Shown piece by piece: positions 1 through 6,006 of a DNA stretch of 6,901 nucleotides. The notes under the pieces were generated by a model. The model was not told the DNA's origin, did no database searches, and saw nothing but the letters and a program-made list of their open reading frames with translations. The stretch is taken from the NCBI GenBank assembly GCA_947476855.1, contig CANJSR010000269.1, positions 1 through 6,901 on the forward strand, written 5' to 3'. Each line of letters opens with the position of its first letter. The stretch's first letter is position 1. Source of the DNA: Acetobacteraceae bacterium (GTDB lineage: Bacteria; Pseudomonadota; Alphaproteobacteria; Acetobacterales; Acetobacteraceae). A program made the position numbers and the translations under genes.

Positions 1-437
1 AGGCGCGGCAGGCGCTGCGTGCCGCCGCCGCCGGGCAGGATGCCGATCAGCACTTCCGGCAGGCCGACCTTCGCGGAGGGCACGGCGATACGGTAATGGC
101 AGCCCATCGCGTTTTCGAGGCCACCGCCCAGGGCGTAGCCGTGGATCGCGGCGACGACGGGCTTGGGGCTGCGGTCCATCACATCATAGGTGCGCTCACC
201 CAGCGGGGGACGCTTGCGGCCGGTGCCGAAGCCGCGGATGTCCGCGCCGGCGATGAAGCTGCGGCCGTCGCCCATCAGCACCATGGATTTGATCGAGGGA
301 TCGGCGTTGGCCTTGTTCAGGCACTCAATGATGCCATCCGCCACGCCTGGCCCGAGGGCGTTCACGGGCGGGTAGTTGACGATGATGATTCCGACATCAC
401 CATCTTTTTCCAGGCGCACGACGGGCGCATCGGTCAT
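1..437 (-). CDS. FadB-like enoyl-CoA hydratase/3-hydroxyacyl-CoA dehydrogenase, N-terminal part (3' end beyond left edge)
   Basis: The visible 145 residues form a crotonase (enoyl-CoA hydratase) domain, which hydrates trans-2-enoyl-CoA to 3-hydroxyacyl-CoA in cytoplasmic fatty-acid beta-oxidation. Seen in the sequence: an N-terminal 'NYPPVNALGPG' segment (residues 21-31), the oxyanion-hole and CoA region 'FIAGADIRGFG' (61-71), 'GYALGGGLE' (100-108) and 'VGLPEVLIGILPGGGGTQRLPR' split around E128. The two acidic residues expected at the active site, E108 region of GGGLE and E128 of LPEV, are both present. The NxPPVNAL opening is typical of multifunctional proteins of about 700 residues that carry a C-terminal NAD-binding dehydrogenase; that part lies outside the window, so a stand-alone hydratase remains possible. 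The ATG at 437 is preceded by GGAGG with 10 nt spacing. GC is about 75% on two hand-counted lines. Confidence 0.9.
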   Translation of the reverse strand, partial: MTDAPVVRLEKDGDVGIIIVNYPPVNALGPGVADGIIECLNKANADPSIKSMVLMGDGRSFIAGADIRGFGTGRKRPPLGERTYDVMDRSPKPVVAAIHGYALGGGLENAMGCHYRIAVPSAKVGLPEVLIGILPGGGGTQRLPR

Positions 438-499
438 GGGTCGTATTCCTCCGGTTCTGGGCGCGGAGGATAGGGCAGGTTGGTGGGGTCGTCCATTCG

Positions 500-518
500 T
501 CACCGGATCGGCTGGTGA
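500..518. repeat. Short inverted repeat, possible operator
   Basis: The arms TCACC (500-504) and GGTGA (514-518) are perfect 5-bp inverted repeats separated by 9 bp. The site lies just upstream of the candidate promoter for the antitoxin gene and between two divergent genes, where an autoregulatory or fatty-acid-responsive operator would be expected. The arms are short, so chance occurrence is quite possible and no regulator family can be named. Confidence 0.25.
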
Positions 519-523
519 ACATG

Positions 524-553
524 TTGCGCGCCGATCGGGGAAGCCGGCATAGT
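524..553 (+). promoter_or_regulatory. Candidate sigma70-like promoter for the toxin-antitoxin operon
   Basis: TTGCGC (524-529) and CATAGT (548-553) are separated by 18 bp, a plausible though degenerate -35/-10 pair. Transcription would begin near 560 and give a leader of about 19 nt that carries the AGGAGG ribosome binding site at 567-572. This is pattern matching by eye in GC-rich DNA, so the call is weak. Confidence 0.25.
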
Positions 554-578
554 CCGGATGGTAGCCAGGAGGTTCGAC

Positions 579-875
579 ATGACCGGAAAGGCATCCCGCG
601 CGTTCGATTTGCATCGTTCGGCCATCAGGCAGGTGGTTGAGTCGCATAGTGGCCGGAACCCGCGCGTGTTCGGGTCGGTGGCCCGTGGCGAGGATACGGA
701 TGCGAGCGACCTGGACCTGTTGATCGATACGACCGCGACCACGAGCCTGTTCAATGTCGCGGCGATGGAACTGGACCTGGAACGTCTGTTGGGGATTCCG
801 GTTCATGTGACGACGTCGGGCGCCCTGCGTGGCGCGATCCTGACACGCGTGATGTCCGAGGCTGAGCCGGTTTGA
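579..875 (+). CDS. mntA: MntA-type nucleotidyltransferase antitoxin (type VII TA)
   Basis: This 98-residue protein is a minimal nucleotidyltransferase of the MNT (DNA polymerase beta-like) fold. It carries the full GSX10DXD signature: G32-S33, then ten residues, then D44-L-D46, within 'GSVARGEDTDASDLDLLID'. In characterised HEPN/MNT pairs MntA is the antitoxin and transfers AMP from ATP to a tyrosine of HepT, blocking its RNase activity; the same role is inferred here from the partner immediately downstream. The ATG at 579 is chosen because AGGAGG (567-572) lies 6 nt upstream; an in-frame ATG at 558 would precede that Shine-Dalgarno sequence and lacks one of its own. The stop overlaps the toxin start by 4 nt (TTGA), a layout that secures antitoxin synthesis first. 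The size is normal for the family. Confidence 0.9.
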   Translation: MTGKASRAFDLHRSAIRQVVESHSGRNPRVFGSVARGEDTDASDLDLLIDTTATTSLFNVAAMELDLERLLGIPVHVTTSGALRGAILTRVMSEAEPV

Positions 876-1231
876 CCGATAAGGCCGACCGAACGTCGGA
901 CTATATTGGCCATATGCTCCAGGCCGTCGGGCGTATCCGAATGTATACGAACAACCTGGATCAAGCGGCGTTCGAGCGGGACATCCGGACGCAGGATGCG
1001 GTCATCCGGAACCTGGAAATCCTGGGAGAGGCCGCGCGCAACGTCCGGGTGCATGATTCCGCGTTCGTCGCGGCGCATCCCGAGATCCCTTGGGCGATGG
1101 CATACCGCATGCGCAACGCCCTCAGTCATGGATATGCGGATGTTGATCTGGGCACGGTCTGGAACACGGTTCGGAACGATCTTCCGCCGCTTGAAAGGCG
1201 ATTGTTCGCGCTGGTGAGCGGCGGCGAATGA
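872..1231 (+). CDS. hepT: HepT-type HEPN ribonuclease toxin (DUF86 family)
   Basis: This 119-residue, mostly helical protein matches the DUF86/HepT family. Near its C-terminus is the RX4HXY motif 'RNALSHGY' (R81, H86, Y88). R and H form the HEPN RNase active site, and the Y is the residue AMPylated by MntA in studied pairs. Other family-like blocks are 'YIGHMLQAVGRI' (11-22), 'AVIRNLEILGEAARNV' (44-59) and 'IPWAMAYRMRN' (72-82). Translation must begin at the TTG at 872: an in-frame stop lies at 863-865, and the next ATG (914) would remove the first 14 residues and has no Shine-Dalgarno sequence. A GAGG at 858-861 sits 10 nt upstream of the TTG. The rare start codon and the coupling to mntA fit low toxin output. 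All key residues are intact, so the toxin is probably functional. Confidence 0.9.
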   Translation: MTDKADRTSDYIGHMLQAVGRIRMYTNNLDQAAFERDIRTQDAVIRNLEILGEAARNVRVHDSAFVAAHPEIPWAMAYRMRNALSHGYADVDLGTVWNTVRNDLPPLERRLFALVSGGE

Positions 1232-1333
1232 CCGGGTGCGAGGGCCGGCCCTGACTTCGCCTGCGGCCCGGCCCGATCTGTACCAACTACGTTTAGCTCC
1301 GCCCCGCGCCGCGAACCCAGCTAAGATGCCCGC
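1232..1333. other. Intergenic gap with GC-rich palindrome
   Basis: The gap between the toxin stop and the MgtC-like gene holds a perfect 12-bp palindrome, AGGGCCGGCCCT (1241-1252). The same GGGCCGG (1242-1248) could alternatively pair with CCGGCCC (1268-1274). Either hairpin might end toxin-antitoxin transcription, but no T-run follows, so a canonical intrinsic terminator is not supported. A TAAGAT at 1322-1327 just before the next start is a possible -10 element without a recognisable -35. Confidence 0.3.
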
Positions 1334-2578
1334 ATGATCCCAGCCCCCTGGTTCAATTTCGCGGCCGCCCTGACCATCGGCATGCTCATCGGCCTCGAAC
1401 GCGAGCGCAGCAAGGGCGAGGGCCCCAGCCGCCGCCCCGCCGGCATCCGAACCTTCGCCCTCACCGCCCTGCTCGGCGCCGTCGCGGTACATCTCGGCGG
1501 GGTCACGCTGCTGGCCATCGCGGCGGGCGGCGTGGCGGTGCTGGCGGCGCTGGCCTATTTCCGCGCCCCGGACACGGATCGTGGCCTCACGACCGAGGTC
1601 GGCCTGATGGCCACCCCGCTGCTGGGTGGCCTTGCGATGTCCGATCCGCTGCTGGCCGCCGCCCTGGGCGCCATCGTCACCGTCGTCTTCGCAGCCAAGA
1701 CGCCGCTGCACGGCTTCGTCACCCGCATCCTGACCAGCGCCGAGGTCCGCGACGGCCTGATCTTCGCCGTCGCCACCCTGGTCATCTGGCCCCTGCTGCC
1801 CAACCGCTATCTGGGGCCGATGCTGGCGCTGAACCCGCACAGTATCTGGATGCTGGTGATCCTTGTCCTCGCCTTGGGAGCGGGCGGGCATATCGCCACG
1901 CGGCTGTTCGGCCAGCGCTTCGGCCTGCCGCTCGCGGGGCTGGCCTCGGGCTTCATCTCCAGCACCGCGACGATCGGCTCGATGGCCGGCAGAGCAGCGC
2001 GGGACCCGGGCAGCATGGGGGCGGCTGTGGCGGGGGCGATGTTCTCGACGGTGGCGACCTTCGCGCAGATGGCGCTGGTGCTGCTGGTCACCCATCCGCC
2101 CACGTTCCATGTCCTCTGGCCCGCCTTGGCCGCCGGCGGGGCGGCGGCAGCGGCCTATGGGATCATGGCGATGCTACGCGCGAGCGCCTCGGACGACGAT
2201 GCGGAACCGGAGGCCGGACGGACCTTCAGCATCACGGCGGCCCTGGCCCTGGCGGCGATGATGGCGGTGATGCTGGTGGGGCAGTCGTTCCTGAAGGAGT
2301 GGTTTGGCGAAACCGGCGTGATCGCCGGGGCGACGCTGGGCGGGTTTGTCGATACCCACTCGGCGGCGATTTCCATCGCGTCACTCGCGGCGGCCGACCG
2401 GTTGACCCCGCTGGCGACCGTTGTGCCGATCCTGGCGGCGATGACCAGCAACGCGGTTTCCAAGACCGTGATGGCGATCACCGCCGGGTCGGGGGCGTTC
2501 GCCCTGCGGCTCGTGCCCGGTATCGTGTTGTCCATGGCGGCACCCTGGGCGGTCGCGCTGGCGTTGCTGTTGCGGTAG
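1334..2578 (+). CDS. MgtC/SapB family membrane protein with DUF4010 domain
   Basis: This 414-residue, very hydrophobic protein lies in the inner membrane, with about 11-13 predicted helices by eye. The N-terminal MgtC/SapB-like part (about residues 8-130) shows 'MLIGLERER' (17-25) and 'AGIRTFALTALLG' (36-48). The DUF4010 part (about 190-410) shows 'GLASGFISSTATIGSMAGRA' (202-221) and a conserved-looking 'GGFVDTHSAAIS' (336-347). A short acidic loop, 'SDDDAEPEAG' (286-295), probably faces a soluble side. MgtC relatives have been linked to survival in low magnesium and to modulation of ATP synthase, but the MgtC-DUF4010 fusion has no firmly established function that I know of. No Shine-Dalgarno sequence stands before the ATG at 1334; the start is chosen because family proteins begin shortly before the GLERER motif. 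GC is about 75% over 1381-1680. Confidence 0.88.
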   Translation: MIPAPWFNFAAALTIGMLIGLERERSKGEGPSRRPAGIRTFALTALLGAVAVHLGGVTLLAIAAGGVAVLAALAYFRAPDTDRGLTTEVGLMATPLLGGLAMSDPLLAAALGAIVTVVFAAKTPLHGFVTRILTSAEVRDGLIFAVATLVIWPLLPNRYLGPMLALNPHSIWMLVILVLALGAGGHIATRLFGQRFGLPLAGLASGFISSTATIGSMAGRAARDPGSMGAAVAGAMFSTVATFAQMALVLLVTHPPTFHVLWPALAAGGAAAAAYGIMAMLRASASDDDAEPEAGRTFSITAALALAAMMAVMLVGQSFLKEWFGETGVIAGATLGGFVDTHSAAISIASLAAADRLTPLATVVPILAAMTSNAVSKTVMAITAGSGAFALRLVPGIVLSMAAPWAVALALLLR

Positions 2579-2625
2579 GGAAGGGGCCGATCCGCAAGGC
2601 CGGCCGCGAAGCAGGAGGTCCATCG
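2579..2625 (+). promoter_or_regulatory. Short gap with ribosome binding site for the first monooxygenase
   Basis: The 47-nt gap contains AGGAGG at 2613-2618, 7 nt before the ATG at 2626, which fixes the start of the monooxygenase even though the frame stays open upstream to 2299. The gap is short enough that the gene could be read through from the MgtC-like gene. I see no strong promoter hexamers or terminator in it. Confidence 0.6.
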
Positions 2626-3957
2626 ATGTCCGAGACCCGCAAACTCCATCTGGGTGCCTTCATGCGCCCGGTCAGCATCCACACCGCCTGGTGGCGCTAT
2701 CCGGGCGCCGCGCCGGATGCGAATTTCAACTTCAAGCATCTGACGCGCTTCGCCCAAAAGCTGGAGGCAGGGAAGTTCGACGCCTTCTTCATGGCCGACC
2801 ACCTCGCGGTCCTGAACATGCCGATGAACGCGCTGATGCGGAGCGCGACGACCACCAGCTTCGACCCGATGATCCTGCTGCCGGCGCTGGCCGCGGTCAC
2901 CGATAAGCTGGGTCTGATCGCGACCGGATCGACGACGTTCGAGGAACCCTATCTGGTCGCGCGCCGCTTCGCGTCCCTGGATCACATCAGCAACGGCCGA
3001 GCGGCGTGGAATGTGGTGACGACGTCGAATCCGGACTCGGCGTTGAATTTCGGGCGAGAGACGCACATGGCGCACGCCGAACGCTATCGGCGGGCGCGCG
3101 AGTTCATCGATGTCGTCAAGGGACTATGGGACAGTTGGGCCGACGATGCCTTCATCCGCGATGTCGAAAACGGTGTCTATTTCGACCCCGCTCGGCTGCA
3201 CGTGCTGGACCATCACGGGCCGTATTTCAATGTCCGAGGCCCGCTGAACGTCGCGCGTCCGGTGCAGGGCCATGCGGTGATCGTGCAGGCGGGTGCGTCC
3301 AATGACGGGCGGCAACTGGCGGCGGAAACGTCCGAGATGGTGTTCGCCGCGGGCGGCCCGATCGCCATGGCACAGGAATATTATGCCGACGTGAAAGCGC
3401 GCGCCCGCGCGGTCGGCCGTGACCCGGACCTGATCAAGATCATGCCCGGCGCGCTGGTCGTGGTGGGGGAAACTGTCGCCGAGGCGCAACGGAAGAAGGA
3501 TCACCTCGACAGCCTGGTGCATGCGGACAGCGGCATCGCGTCGCTCTCGATCGCGCTGGGGGTGGACGCGTCGAAGTTCGACCTCGATGGGCCGCTGCCG
3601 GAAATCCCTGACACCAACCAGAGCAAATCCGGACGGGAACGCGTGGTGGCGCGCGCCAAGCGGGAGAATCTGACCGTACGGCAACTGGCCTCGATCATGG
3701 GCGCCTATGGCGGGGCGGCGATCGTTGGCACGCCAAAGACGATCGCCGATACGATGGAGCGCTGGCTGCACGAACGCGCCTGCGACGGGTTCAACGTGAT
3801 GTTTCCCTACGTGCCCGGCGGCCTGGATGAGTTCGTCGACCAGGTGGTGCCCGAACTGCAACGGCGCGACCTGTTCCGGCGGGAATATGAGGGCACGACC
3901 TTGCGGGATCATCTCGGTCTGCCGCGTCCGGCTAACCAGTTCTTCGAGGGCAAGTGA
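2626..3957 (+). CDS. NtaA/SnaA/DszA-type FMNH2-dependent monooxygenase (luciferase-like)
   Basis: This 443-residue protein belongs to the bacterial luciferase-like flavin monooxygenases, in the nitrilotriacetate monooxygenase component A branch (NtaA, SnaA, DszA, SoxA). Such cytoplasmic enzymes use FMNH2 from a separate reductase plus O2 to oxidise C-N or C-S substrates. Seen in the sequence: 'FDAFFMADH' (51-59), 'IATGSTTFEEPYLVAR' (98-113), 'LDHISNGRAAWNVVTT' (118-133), and 'ERYRRAREFIDVVKGLWDSW' (152-171). Also present are 'VIVQAGASNDGR' (218-229), the usual flavin phosphate region, and C-terminal 'YGGAAIVGTPKTIAD' (361-375) and 'DGFNVMFP' (387-394). Length fits the family (about 430-460). 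The start is set by AGGAGG at 2613-2618. The stop overlaps the next monooxygenase. The true substrate cannot be read from sequence; nitrilotriacetate, EDTA-like chelators, sulfones and thioethers are all precedents. GC is about 64% in a 300-nt sample. Confidence 0.92.
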   Translation: MSETRKLHLGAFMRPVSIHTAWWRYPGAAPDANFNFKHLTRFAQKLEAGKFDAFFMADHLAVLNMPMNALMRSATTTSFDPMILLPALAAVTDKLGLIATGSTTFEEPYLVARRFASLDHISNGRAAWNVVTTSNPDSALNFGRETHMAHAERYRRAREFIDVVKGLWDSWADDAFIRDVENGVYFDPARLHVLDHHGPYFNVRGPLNVARPVQGHAVIVQAGASNDGRQLAAETSEMVFAAGGPIAMAQEYYADVKARARAVGRDPDLIKIMPGALVVVGETVAEAQRKKDHLDSLVHADSGIASLSIALGVDASKFDLDGPLPEIPDTNQSKSGRERVVARAKRENLTVRQLASIMGAYGGAAIVGTPKTIADTMERWLHERACDGFNVMFPYVPGGLDEFVDQVVPELQRRDLFRREYEGTTLRDHLGLPRPANQFFEGK

Positions 3958-5009
3958 TGACCATTCGTTTTGGTGTCTGGGCGCTCGTGCATGGCAGCCG
4001 AGCGGCATTCCAGGATCCGAATGAACCGTTTGATGCGTCATGGGAACGGAACCGCGCGCTGGTGCTGGAGGCGGAGCGGCTGGGTTTCGATTCAACCCTG
4101 GTGGCGCAGCACACGATCAACCCGCACCGGGCCGAGACGGATGTGATGGAGGCCTGGACGGCCTCAGCCGCTCTGGCGGCGCTGACGGAGAAGATCGAGA
4201 TCATCACGGCGATCAAGCCGTATCTCTATCACCCCGTGCCGCTGGCGAAGATGGCGTTGCAGATCGAGCTGATCAGCCGCGGTCGTTTCGCGATCAATCT
4301 GGTGAACGCCTGGAACAAGCCGGAACTGGAGAAGGCCGGCATCGGGTTTCCGGAGCATGACGAACGCTACGACTACGGGCGGGAATGGATTTCCGTGCTG
4401 GAGCCGTTGCTGCGCGGGGAGTCGGTTACGTTCAAGGGCGTGAACTTCGATGTGCGGGACTATATGCTGCGGCCCGCCGATCCCTACCGCGCGCGTCCGC
4501 GTATCTACGTGGGTGGTGAGTCTGAACCCGCGCGTGCCCTCGTCGCGGACTGGGGCGATGTGTGGTTCATCAACGGGCAGCCTCTGGCCGATGTGAAGGC
4601 GTTGATCGATGACGTGGCATCGCGCCATCGCCGCTGGGGCCGACCGTTGCGGTTCGGGCTGTCGGCGTTCGTGATCGCGCGGGATACGGCGGCCGAGGCG
4701 AAGGAGCACCTGGACTATCTGTTCGACCTCGCGACCAAGGACGCGGCGGTGCGGGCGGTGCAGCGGGCGAACACGGACCCGAAATCGGTGATGGCGGCGA
4801 CGATGGCGAAGACGCCTCGGGTTGGCAGCAACGGCGGCACGGCGGCGGAACTGGTTGGCGACTATGACACGGTAGCCGCTCGGATCGTTGCATTCAACCG
4901 GATCGGGATCGAGACGTTCATGCTGCAGTACCAGCCGTTTGAGGCCGAGATGCGCCGCTTCGCCGCCGAGGTGATGCCGCGGGTAAGGCGGTTGATCGCG
5001 CTTGGGTGA
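3957..5009 (+). CDS. SsuD/SfnG-like FMNH2-dependent monooxygenase (luciferase-like)
   Basis: This 350-residue protein is a second luciferase-like flavin monooxygenase, from a different branch than its upstream neighbour. It resembles alkanesulfonate monooxygenase SsuD, dimethylsulfone monooxygenase SfnG and pyrimidine oxygenase RutA. Seen in the sequence: 'AERLGFDSTLVAQH' (39-52), 'ISRGRFAINLVNAWN' (106-120), 'HDERYDYGREWI' (134-145), and 'YVGGESEPARALVADWGDVW' (184-203), the flavin phosphate and substrate-pocket region. The C-terminus has 'VAARIVAFNRIGIETFML' (306-323). The ATG at 3957 shares its A with the stop of the upstream gene (TGATG), and GAGGG (3946-3950) lies 6 nt before it; a GTG at 3954 is possible but only 3 nt from that site. 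The overlap implies co-translation. An organosulfur role is inferred from family resemblance only. No reductase is nearby. Confidence 0.9.
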   Translation: MTIRFGVWALVHGSRAAFQDPNEPFDASWERNRALVLEAERLGFDSTLVAQHTINPHRAETDVMEAWTASAALAALTEKIEIITAIKPYLYHPVPLAKMALQIELISRGRFAINLVNAWNKPELEKAGIGFPEHDERYDYGREWISVLEPLLRGESVTFKGVNFDVRDYMLRPADPYRARPRIYVGGESEPARALVADWGDVWFINGQPLADVKALIDDVASRHRRWGRPLRFGLSAFVIARDTAAEAKEHLDYLFDLATKDAAVRAVQRANTDPKSVMAATMAKTPRVGSNGGTAAELVGDYDTVAARIVAFNRIGIETFMLQYQPFEAEMRRFAAEVMPRVRRLIALG

Positions 5010-5011
5010 CG

Positions 5012-5025
5012 ACCCATCCGTGGGT
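5012..5025. terminator. Weak hairpin between convergent genes
   Basis: ACCCA (5012-5016) and TGGGT (5021-5025) form a 5-bp stem with a 4-nt TCCG loop, in the 31-bp gap between the convergent monooxygenase and methyltransferase genes. Its position suits a bidirectional terminator, but the stem is short and no T-run follows on either strand. Confidence 0.25.
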
Positions 5026-5040
5026 GCTGGGCGCGGGCCC

Positions 5041-6006
5041 CTACGCGTCCGGCTTATGGGCGATCAGGAACGTCCCTGATGCCAACTCCCACTGTTTCTC
5101 CTCGCTCAGGTTCTTGACCCACGGTTCCTTCAGGAAGCGATGGGTCGGCTGCTGCAGGTCCGACATCCGCAGGGCCAGGAATTGCTCCCGCGCCTCCGCA
5201 TCCAGGCCGTTCGCCCAACTGTTCACGATCCAGGCGAGTGACCAGACAGGATGGGCGGCTTCCTCGACCGCGTGATAGTCGATGACCAGCGTGCGTTCGA
5301 ACAGCGCGCGCAGGCCCTGGCCGGTCATGTTGTAGTAGTGGTGCGGATAGCCGTGCACCGGTTGCAGGAACGGCACCCCGCAGGCGAGTTGCCCGCCGGG
5401 TTTCAGCACGCGCACGATCTCGGCCGCGCAGGCGAAGGGGTCGCGGACGTGTTCCAGCACCGCCATCGAAATGACCCCGTCGAAACTGTTGTCCTTGAAG
5501 GGCAGCTTCTCGGCGACGCCGATGACGTCGGTGGAGGCATAGTCGGCGATTTCATAATTCACGACGTTGCCGTAATAGATCGGCCGGCTGCCGGCGCCGC
5601 AATCCAGTACCAGGCCGTCCGCGTGACGCTTGATCAGGTCCTGCACGCCCAGGGAATAGGGATTCGATGACACGTTGACCGTGTCGATGACCGCGGTCTC
5701 GGCGCGGAGCGCGTCGCTCAGGAAGTCGTACTTGTCCCCGCGCATCACATGCGGCATGTCCAGTTTCAGATGCGGGGCCAGGCGCGCCAGTTTGTGCCGC
5801 CGCATGGCGGTCAGGGCGGCGTTGGCGGTGACCGCCATGCGGCGGTTTTCCTTGTGGCCGAAATGATCGAAATGCTGCCGGCCGCTCAACAGGATGCCCT
5901 GCGCGACGGCGCGCGCGACGTCGGGGTTTGCCTGCAGATAGCCCTGCTCATCGAAGTTCTCCGCCGTGACGCGGCCGTCCAGCGCGATCGTCGCGGGCCC
6001 GGTCAT
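5041..6006 (-). CDS. Class I SAM-dependent methyltransferase with N-terminal 'YLxxNPDV' module
   Basis: This 321-residue protein has a Rossmann-type methyltransferase core (Methyltransf_11-like). SAM motif I is 'VLDCGAGSRP' (133-142). Further motifs are 'STDVIGVAEKLPF' (158-170), 'NSFDGVISMAVLEHVRDP' (173-190) and 'EIVRVLKPGGQL' (196-207), then 'PVHGYPHHYYNMT' (216-228). Before the core, residues 18-56 hold a short module, 'YLQANPDVARAVAQG' (23-37) ending 'HFDHFGHKENRR'. In my recollection this module recurs in alphaproteobacterial glycosyltransferases and surface-polysaccharide proteins, which hints at a cell-envelope or secondary-metabolite role; the acceptor is unknown. The ATG at 6006 overlaps the stop of the upstream GGT-family gene by 4 nt (ATGA) and has no strong Shine-Dalgarno sequence, so it probably depends on translational coupling. 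No signal peptide is seen. Confidence 0.87.
   Translation of the reverse strand: MTGPATIALDGRVTAENFDEQGYLQANPDVARAVAQGILLSGRQHFDHFGHKENRRMAVTANAALTAMRRHKLARLAPHLKLDMPHVMRGDKYDFLSDALRAETAVIDTVNVSSNPYSLGVQDLIKRHADGLVLDCGAGSRPIYYGNVVNYEIADYASTDVIGVAEKLPFKDNSFDGVISMAVLEHVRDPFACAAEIVRVLKPGGQLACGVPFLQPVHGYPHHYYNMTGQGLRALFERTLVIDYHAVEEAAHPVWSLAWIVNSWANGLDAEAREQFLALRMSDLQQPTHRFLKEPWVKNLSEEKQWELASGTFLIAHKPDA

Larger units (their letters stand above)
438..578. promoter_or_regulatory. Divergent intergenic region between the FadB-like gene and the toxin-antitoxin operon
   Basis: This 141-bp stretch must hold the promoters for the leftward FadB-like gene and for the rightward mntA-hepT-like operon. It contains both ribosome binding sites: GGAGG for the leftward gene, and AGGAGG at 567-572 for the rightward one. 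It also holds a short inverted repeat (500-518) and a candidate rightward promoter (524-553), listed separately. I see no convincing protein-coding gene in it. For the leftward gene I could not pick a promoter with confidence. Confidence 0.6.

Noticed and set aside
803..2110. 435-residue open frame on the minus strand opposite the toxin and MgtC-like genes
   Set aside because: Its composition is dominated by R, G, H, Q and D with no recognisable motif, and it lies antisense to two well-supported genes; such long shadow frames are expected in GC-rich DNA.
1243..2605. GGCCGGCC palindrome occurring on both sides of the MgtC-like gene (1243-1250 and 2598-2605)
   Set aside because: At about 75% GC an 8-bp G/C-only word is expected a few times by chance in a window this size, so the pair is not evidence of a boundary repeat.
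2299..2625. In-frame upstream extension of the first monooxygenase (possible 552-residue protein)
   Set aside because: The extension lies inside the MgtC-like gene, is low-complexity Arg/Gly/Asp-rich and is outcompeted by the ideal AGGAGG before the ATG at 2626.
2155..3075. 306-residue minus-strand open frame spanning the MgtC-monooxygenase junction
   Set aside because: It is antisense to two genes with clear family motifs, shows no motif itself and has no convincing ribosome binding site.
3124..4095. 323-residue minus-strand open frame opposite the monooxygenases
   Set aside because: Arg/His-rich shadow translation of a strongly supported coding region.
5006..5275. 89-residue plus-strand open frame after the second monooxygenase
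   Set aside because: It lies mostly antisense to the conserved C-terminus of the methyltransferase and has no recognisable motif.
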